Assembly: GCF_007829875.1 (NCBI RefSeq)
Contig: NZ_VIWV01000001.1
Coordinates: forward strand, 3,442,501-3,506,500
Direction: 5' to 3'
Source: Streptomyces capillispiralis
GTDB lineage: Bacteria; Actinomycetota; Actinomycetes; Streptomycetales; Streptomycetaceae
Length of the DNA: 64,000 nt
Position numbers and translations under genes: made by a program. Shown here piece by piece: positions 59,373 to 64,000 of the stretch. Under the pieces are notes generated by a model. It was not told where the DNA came from. It did not search any database and saw only the letters and a list, made by a program, of their open reading frames with translations. Within the stretch, counting starts at the first letter, position 1, and each line of letters starts with the position of its first letter.

Positions 59373-59831
59373 ATGGAGTCGATCGATGCGAGGACCGCGC
59401 GTGCCTGGCTCGCCACCGCCGTCGCCGAGGCCCGCGCGGGGCTCGAGGAGGGCGGCATCCCCGTCGGCGCCGCGCTGTACGGCCCCGACGGGACACTGCT
59501 CGGCCGGGGCCGCAACCGCCGCGTGCAGGACGGCGACCCGTCGGTGCACGCGGAGACCGCCGCCTTCCGCGCGGCGGGACGGCAGCGGTCGTACCGGGGC
59601 ACGACGATGGTGACGACGCTGTCGCCGTGCTGGTACTGCTCCGGACTGGTCCGGCAGTTCGGCATCTCCCGGGTGGTGATCGGCGAGGCGGTCACCTTCC
59701 ACGGCGGGCACGACTGGCTGGCCGGACACGGCGTGGAGATCGTGCTGCTGGACGATCCGGGGTGCGTGGCGATGATGCGGGAGTTCGTGGCCCGCCGGCC
59801 CGACCTGTGGAACGAGGACATCGGGAACTGA
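59373..59831 (+). CDS. Cytosine/nucleoside deaminase family protein
   Basis: 152 residues from ATG 59373 (the upstream frame lacks a ribosome-binding site). Zinc site: HAETAAF (His and catalytic Glu) and SPCWYCSGL (two Cys), typical of the cytosine deaminase/guanine deaminase/tRNA adenosine deaminase superfamily; PCWYCSG is closer to yeast-type cytosine deaminase and its bacterial relatives. C-terminal RRPDLWNEDIG is also as in that group. Free-standing gene followed by a strong terminator. Confidence 0.88.
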   Translation: MESIDARTARAWLATAVAEARAGLEEGGIPVGAALYGPDGTLLGRGRNRRVQDGDPSVHAETAAFRAAGRQRSYRGTTMVTTLSPCWYCSGLVRQFGISRVVIGEAVTFHGGHDWLAGHGVEIVLLDDPGCVAMMREFVARRPDLWNEDIGN

Positions 59832-59866
59832 GGGGCGGACGGGGCGGATGAGGCCGCACGGACGGC

Positions 59867-59909
59867 GAAGGCCGGTTCCCGTGACGGGAAGTCGTGGGAA
59901 CCGGCCTTC
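59867..59909. terminator. Bidirectional terminator between deaminase and CcsB genes
   Basis: GAAGGCCGGTTCCC (59867-59880) pairs perfectly with GGGAACCGGCCTTC (59896-59909), a 14-bp stem with a 15-base loop, between two convergent genes. Confidence 0.9.
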
Positions 59910-59923
59910 GAGGGTGTGCGGGT

Positions 59924-61039
59924 TCAGAACCCCACGGACCGCAGCGCGCCCAGGCCGACGTCGGCGTAGGAGTGCTTGCCGGAGACGAAGATGTTGACGC
60001 CGTAGTAGTTGAACAGCCAGCAGCCGAAGGCGATCAGGGCCAGGTAGGCGGCCCTGCGGCCCTTCCAGCCGGCGGTCGCGCGGGCGTGCAGGTAGCCGGC
60101 GTAGGCGACCCAGGTGATGAAGGACCAGGTCTCCTTGGGGTCCCAGCCCCAGTAGCGGCCCCAGGCGTCACCGGCCCAGATGGCACCCGCGATGATCGTG
60201 AACGTCCACAGCGGGAAGACGGCCGCGTTGACCCGGTAGGCGAACTTGTCCAGCGAGGCGGAGGCGGGCAGCCGCTCCAGCACGGACGTGGCGAAGCTGC
60301 CGGGCTTGCCGCCGCTCGCCAGCTTGTTCTCGTAGGAGTCCTTGAACAGGTACAGGATCGCGCCGACCGCGCCGACGTAGAACACCGCGCCGCACAGGAT
60401 GGCCGTGGAGACGTGGATGTAGAGCCAGTACGAGTGCAGGGCGGGGACCAGCTGGTCGCTCTCGGTGTAGAGGACGGTGACGGCCAGACCGAGGTCGAGG
60501 AGGACCGAGGTGGTCAGGAACAGGCCGAGCCAGCGCACGTTCTTCTTCAGCGCCAGCAGCAGGAGGTACACGCCGACCGCGGTGGTGGAGAAGGTGATGT
60601 TGAACTCGTACATGTTGCCCCACGGCGCCCGCTCCACGGACAGCGCGCGGGTGAGCACACCGCCGAAGGAGAGGCAGAACGCGAGCACGGTGAGGGAGAT
60701 GGCGATCCGCCCGTAGAGGTCGCCCTGCGCGTCCCCGCCGTGCGCTCCGGGCCCGTCGGGCACGTCGCGCGAGCCGGTCGCGGCCCGTACGACGACCTTC
60801 GGCCGCTCCAGTACGGCGGTGCCGCCGGCCTGGTTGACGGTGACGGCCGGCGCCTTCTTCGCCTGGGCCTCCGCCTTCGGGGTGAGGGCGGCGGCGGTAC
60901 GGGCGACCTTGCTGCGGCTGCCGAAGAGCCACTCCGCGATGTACGCGAAGAAGGCGAGGGTGTAGACCGCCATCGCGGAGTAGATCAGTACGTTGCTGAT
61001 CTCCGCGAGGTTCTCGTTGGTCGCGGCGGCGAGAGTCAC
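59924..61039 (-). CDS. ccsB: System II cytochrome c maturation protein CcsB (CcsA/ResC)
   Basis: 371 residues, eight transmembrane helices. The haem-handling WWD-type motif is WGRYWGWDPKETWSFITW, with conserved His residues in GPLHxY-like positions and in YAGYLHARATAGW. With ResB it forms the haem channel/cytochrome c synthetase of system II. Overlaps resB by 4 bases (ATGA). Confidence 0.94.
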   Translation of the reverse strand: MTLAAATNENLAEISNVLIYSAMAVYTLAFFAYIAEWLFGSRSKVARTAAALTPKAEAQAKKAPAVTVNQAGGTAVLERPKVVVRAATGSRDVPDGPGAHGGDAQGDLYGRIAISLTVLAFCLSFGGVLTRALSVERAPWGNMYEFNITFSTTAVGVYLLLLALKKNVRWLGLFLTTSVLLDLGLAVTVLYTESDQLVPALHSYWLYIHVSTAILCGAVFYVGAVGAILYLFKDSYENKLASGGKPGSFATSVLERLPASASLDKFAYRVNAAVFPLWTFTIIAGAIWAGDAWGRYWGWDPKETWSFITWVAYAGYLHARATAGWKGRRAAYLALIAFGCWLFNYYGVNIFVSGKHSYADVGLGALRSVGF

Positions 61040-62778
61040 TGCTGCTCAGCCCCTTCGGCAGGTCCGGCTTCGGTGTCGGTGTCGGTGGGATCGGGGGTTT
61101 CCGGGGCGGCGGCCCCGTCGGGTTCGGGCGCGCCCGGGGCCTGGTCGTAGAGGATCCCGGCGAGGTCGCCGAGTTCCTCGGGCACCTTCGCGGACTCGCT
61201 GCGGCCGAGCCCGGCCATCTCGACGACGGTGACGCCGTCGGCGCCGCGCACCGCGCGCACCCACACGCGGCGGCGCTGGATGAACAGGGAGCCGGCGAGG
61301 CCGGCGATCGCGGCGACGGCGCCGCCGAGCGCCCAGCCGCCGCCCGGCTCCTGGACGACCTGGAAGCCGGCCCACTCCCTGATGTCCTTCTCGAAGGTGA
61401 CCGAGCCGGCGCCGTTCGGAAGGGTCATGGTCTCGCCGGGCGTGAGCAGCTTCTTGAACAGCTCGCCGTCGGCGTCCTTGAACTCCTTCATCTTGGTCTT
61501 GTCCATCTGGTACACGCTCTGCGGAATGCCGGAGTCGGCCTTCAGGTCGCCGTGGTAGGCGGACAGCGCGAGCACCGGGTAGTCCAGCGCCGGGAACTGG
61601 GAGAGCATCGTGCCGCTGGCCGAGCCGCCGAAGGTGGGCACGAAGAAGGCGTTGAAGCCGAGCTGCTCCTTCTTGCCCTCGGCGTTGCGGTAGCCGTCGA
61701 GGACCTTGACCACGCCGGAGGAGGTCACATTGGCGTCGAGCGGCAGCAGCGGCACGGCGTCCTGGAAGACGATCTTCCCCTTGCCGTCGCGGACGGTGAC
61801 GACGGGCGCGTAGCCGTGGCTGACGAGATAGACCTTGGAGTCGCCGATCTCCAGCGGCTTGTTCACCTTGACGAGGGCCCTCTTCTCCTCGCCGTCGGCG
61901 CCCTCGGTGTAGGTGAGCTCGGTCTCGTAGGTGCGCGGGGTGCCCTTGTTGGGGCCGGTGCGCTCGTAGGTGCCGGTGAACTCCTCGACGTCGAAGCTGA
62001 ACGGCACCAGGTCGTCGTTGGTGAAGAGGTTGCCGGACTTGAAGTCGTCGTACTGGGTGAGCGTGTTGGAGAAGCCGTCCCCCTCGACGATCAGCTTGTT
62101 GCCCTCGGACTTGAACAGCTGGCCCCAGGCGAAGGCGATCAGCATCACGATCAGCGCGATGTGGAAGAGCAGGTTGCCGACCTCGCGCAGATAGCCCTTC
62201 TCGGCGGCGACGGCGTCACCGGTGACATGCGCGCGGAAGCGGCGCTTCTTCAGCAGGGCGAGCGCGGCCTCGCGGACCTGCTCGGGCTCGGCCCCGGTGC
62301 GCCAGGTGGTGTGGGCGGGCAGCCGGGTCAGCCGCCGGGGCGCGCCCGGCGGACGGCCTCGCAGCTGGCCCACGAACTGCCAGGTGCGGGGGACGATGCA
62401 GCCGATGAGGGAGATGAACAGCAGGATGTAGATCGCCGAGAACCACACCGAGCTGTAGACGTTGAAGAGGCCGAGCTTGTCGTAGAGGGGGGCGAGCGTC
62501 TCGTGCTGCTCGCGGAAGTCGGCGACCTTGGTCTCGTCGATCCCGGTCTGCGGGATGAGCGAGCCGGGGATCGCGGCCAGCGACAGCAGCAGGAGCAGCA
62601 GCAGCGCGACCCGCATGGAGGTGAGCTGCCGCCAGAACCAGCGGGCCCAGCCGATGACGCCGAGGGCGGGCAGGTGGGGCGGCTCTTCCCGGGGGGCGGT
62701 GGACAGCTGGGATCCGGCGGCGCCGAGGTCCTGGTCGTCACCGCTCTTCGGGGTCGTGTCGGTCGTGGTGTTGCTCAT
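61036..62778 (-). CDS. resB: System II cytochrome c maturation protein ResB
   Basis: 580 residues. N-terminal transmembrane helices at about 55-75, 108-128 and 205-225 with FNVYSSVWFSAIYILLFISLIGC and GYLREVGNLLFHIALIVMLIAFAWGQL (the conserved FH...L). A long exported domain follows and a C-terminal helix at about 495-515, then a disordered acidic tail (PDPTDTDTEAGP). Partner of CcsB. It is 4 bases downstream of ccdA. Confidence 0.93.
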   Translation of the reverse strand: MSNTTTDTTPKSGDDQDLGAAGSQLSTAPREEPPHLPALGVIGWARWFWRQLTSMRVALLLLLLLSLAAIPGSLIPQTGIDETKVADFREQHETLAPLYDKLGLFNVYSSVWFSAIYILLFISLIGCIVPRTWQFVGQLRGRPPGAPRRLTRLPAHTTWRTGAEPEQVREAALALLKKRRFRAHVTGDAVAAEKGYLREVGNLLFHIALIVMLIAFAWGQLFKSEGNKLIVEGDGFSNTLTQYDDFKSGNLFTNDDLVPFSFDVEEFTGTYERTGPNKGTPRTYETELTYTEGADGEEKRALVKVNKPLEIGDSKVYLVSHGYAPVVTVRDGKGKIVFQDAVPLLPLDANVTSSGVVKVLDGYRNAEGKKEQLGFNAFFVPTFGGSASGTMLSQFPALDYPVLALSAYHGDLKADSGIPQSVYQMDKTKMKEFKDADGELFKKLLTPGETMTLPNGAGSVTFEKDIREWAGFQVVQEPGGGWALGGAVAAIAGLAGSLFIQRRRVWVRAVRGADGVTVVEMAGLGRSESAKVPEELGDLAGILYDQAPGAPEPDGAAAPETPDPTDTDTEAGPAEGAEQQ

Positions 62779-62782
62779 CGGG

Positions 62783-63556
62783 TCAGATCCCCACAGTGAA
62801 GCCGTTGGACCAGGTCTGCATCTCCGCCACGAGGCTGTTCCACGCGCCGGTCAGCAGCAGCACACCGGTCAGGATCATCATCGTGCCGCCGATGCGCATG
62901 ACCCAGACGTAGTGCCGCTTGACCCAGCCGAAGGCACCGAGCGCCTTGCGGAAGGCCACGGCGGCGAGCACGAAGGGCAGGCCCAGTCCCAGACAGTACG
63001 CGACGGTCAGTACGGCCCCGCGTCCGGCGCTCTCCTGCTGGGCGGAGAGGGTCAGTACGGAGGCGAGGGTGGGACCGATGCAGGGGGTCCAGCCGATGCC
63101 GAACAGGGCGCCGAGGACGGGGGCGCCGACCAGCCCGGTCGCCGGGCGCTTGTGGAAGCGGAACTCGCGCTGGGTGAGCCAGGGCATCAGGCCCATGAAG
63201 AAGACGCCCATGAGGATCATCAGGACGCCGAGCACCTTGGACAGCACGCCCGACTGTTCCTGGAGCGTCTGCCCGAAGTAGCCGAAGAAGGCGCCGCCGG
63301 AGACGAACACGGCGGTGAAGCCGAGCACGAACAGGGAGGCGCCGGCGACCATCCGGCCGCGCCGGGCCTCGGCCAGGTCGGTGCCCGAGACGCCGGTGAC
63401 GTAGGAGAGGTAGCCGGGGACCAGCGGCAGCACACAGGGCGAGAAGAAGGAGACGAGTCCGCCGAGCAGGGCGATGGGCAGGGCGACGAGGAGGGCGCCG
63501 TTGAGCACCGTGCCGTTGTAGCCCGCATCTGCGGCGAGCGTGTGCAGGGCGGTCAC
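62783..63556 (-). CDS. ccdA: Thiol:disulfide transport membrane protein CcdA
   Basis: 257 residues from GTG 63556. Six transmembrane helices with the two redox cysteines in SFFSPCVLPLVPGYLSYVTG (Cys41) and GIGWTPCIGPTLASVLTLS (Cys159). It passes electrons to the ResA-like thioredoxin outside the membrane to keep apocytochrome c reduced. One base separates its start from the stop of the resA-like gene. Confidence 0.94.
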   Translation of the reverse strand: MTALHTLAADAGYNGTVLNGALLVALPIALLGGLVSFFSPCVLPLVPGYLSYVTGVSGTDLAEARRGRMVAGASLFVLGFTAVFVSGGAFFGYFGQTLQEQSGVLSKVLGVLMILMGVFFMGLMPWLTQREFRFHKRPATGLVGAPVLGALFGIGWTPCIGPTLASVLTLSAQQESAGRGAVLTVAYCLGLGLPFVLAAVAFRKALGAFGWVKRHYVWVMRIGGTMMILTGVLLLTGAWNSLVAEMQTWSNGFTVGI

Positions 63557-63557
63557 G

Positions 63558-64000
63558 TCACTTCTCCGCGACGACCGGCTCGAGCATCTTCAGCAGGCGT
63601 TCCTCGCTGAGCGGGGAGAGCGTACGGGCGGCGATCTTCCCGTCGCGGTCCAGGATCAGGGTGGAGGGGATCGCCTGCGGGTTGAGGGTGCCCTTCTTGA
63701 AGCGGAGCATCAGCTTGCCCGTGGGGTCGTACAGGCTCGGGTAGGTGATGCCGAAGTCCTTCTCGAAGGCGAGGGCGGCGCCGGTGCTGGTGTCCCGGGT
63801 GTTGATGCCGACGAACTGCACGCCCTGGTCGGCGTACTCCTCGGACACCTTGGCGAAGTACTTGGCCTCCGCGCGGCACGGGTTGCACCAGGAGCCCCAG
63901 ACGTTGAGGACGACGACCTTCCCCCGGTAGTCGGCCACGTCGAGCTGCTCGCCCTCGAGGCTCTTCCCGGACAGGTCGGGCGCGGTGTCGCGCTCGCCCC
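63558..64000 (-). CDS. ResA/TlpA-like thiol-disulfide oxidoreductase (partial, N-terminus outside window)
   Basis: 147 residues are visible; the N-terminus, with the expected lipoprotein or signal anchor, is beyond base 64000. The thioredoxin motif is VVVLNVWGSWCNPCRAEAKYF (WCNPC), with INTRDTSTGAALAFEKDFGITYPSLYD and the cis-Pro loop NPQAIPSTLILDRDGKI. First gene of the ResA-CcdA-ResB-CcsB set, so it probably reduces apocytochrome c haem-binding cysteines. Confidence 0.92.
   Translation of the reverse strand, partial: GERDTAPDLSGKSLEGEQLDVADYRGKVVVLNVWGSWCNPCRAEAKYFAKVSEEYADQGVQFVGINTRDTSTGAALAFEKDFGITYPSLYDPTGKLMLRFKKGTLNPQAIPSTLILDRDGKIAARTLSPLSEERLLKMLEPVVAEK

Overview
The window is chromosomal DNA from a high-GC actinomycete, almost certainly a Streptomyces. 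Reasons: extreme third-position G/C, many GTG starts and GTGA/ATGA gene overlaps, the futalosine menaquinone route, Ser/Thr kinases with extracytoplasmic sensors, an actinobacterial Tad-type pilus locus and an EccC/WXG type VII secretion locus. From memory the gene order matches the S. coelicolor SCO4472 to about SCO4530s region read backwards; no alignment was run.

Layout. 1-3.5 kb: a partial membrane LysM/BTAD-type regulator, a GNAT acetyltransferase and a small RiPP-precursor-like gene. 3.9-10.5 kb (minus strand): a Tad/Flp-type secretion and pilus operon (CpaB-like, TadZ-like, TadA, TadB, TadC, pilin, TadE/TadG-like). 11-15.7 kb (plus): lipoproteins and exported proteins of unknown function. 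15.7-34.9 kb: an accessory type VII (ESX-like) island. It has four small WXG100-like proteins, a WXG-headed membrane-active candidate effector, a calpain-family protease behind its own WXG partner, a 484-aa candidate effector with a DUF3592-like membrane partner, three intact copies of an unknown ~195-aa family, a block of three decayed paralogues (22.5-24.4 kb), one large EccC/EssC-like ATPase and a Ser/Thr kinase with a PQQ propeller. No EccB, EccD, EccE or mycosin gene is in the window.

35-39.4 kb: mqnA, a cold-shock gene with a long leader and a strong terminator, an XRE/cupin regulator divergent from an AzlC/AzlD pair, and a methyltransferase. 39.4-47.3 kb: lipid genes (acyl-CoA synthetase; thiolase divergent from high-MW FabG and MaoC hydratase; TetR), arranged like mycobacterial fadA2/fabG4/htdX, then a dicarboxylate symporter with a palindromic operator. 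47.6-54.7 kb: menaquinone genes (mqnE, UbiX-like, mqnP, UbiD-like) mixed with DUF4229, GNAT, Lrp/AsnC and rhomboid genes. 54.7-59.8 kb: PLDc_N protein, TetR with its own operator, a LamG-sensor kinase, a decayed gene remnant, a CDP-alcohol phosphotransferase and a nucleoside deaminase. 59.9-64 kb: a system II cytochrome c maturation operon (ResA-like, CcdA, ResB, CcsB), cut by the window end.

The most promising under-described biology is the 15.7-28 kb stretch. It looks like a polymorphic effector/immunity arena served by the EccC at 28-32.4 kb. Candidate immunity genes stay intact while candidate effectors beside them have decayed, and one lipoprotein carries two copies of a domain that occurs singly in the gene next to the calpain. 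I found no tRNA, rRNA, CRISPR array or insertion sequence.
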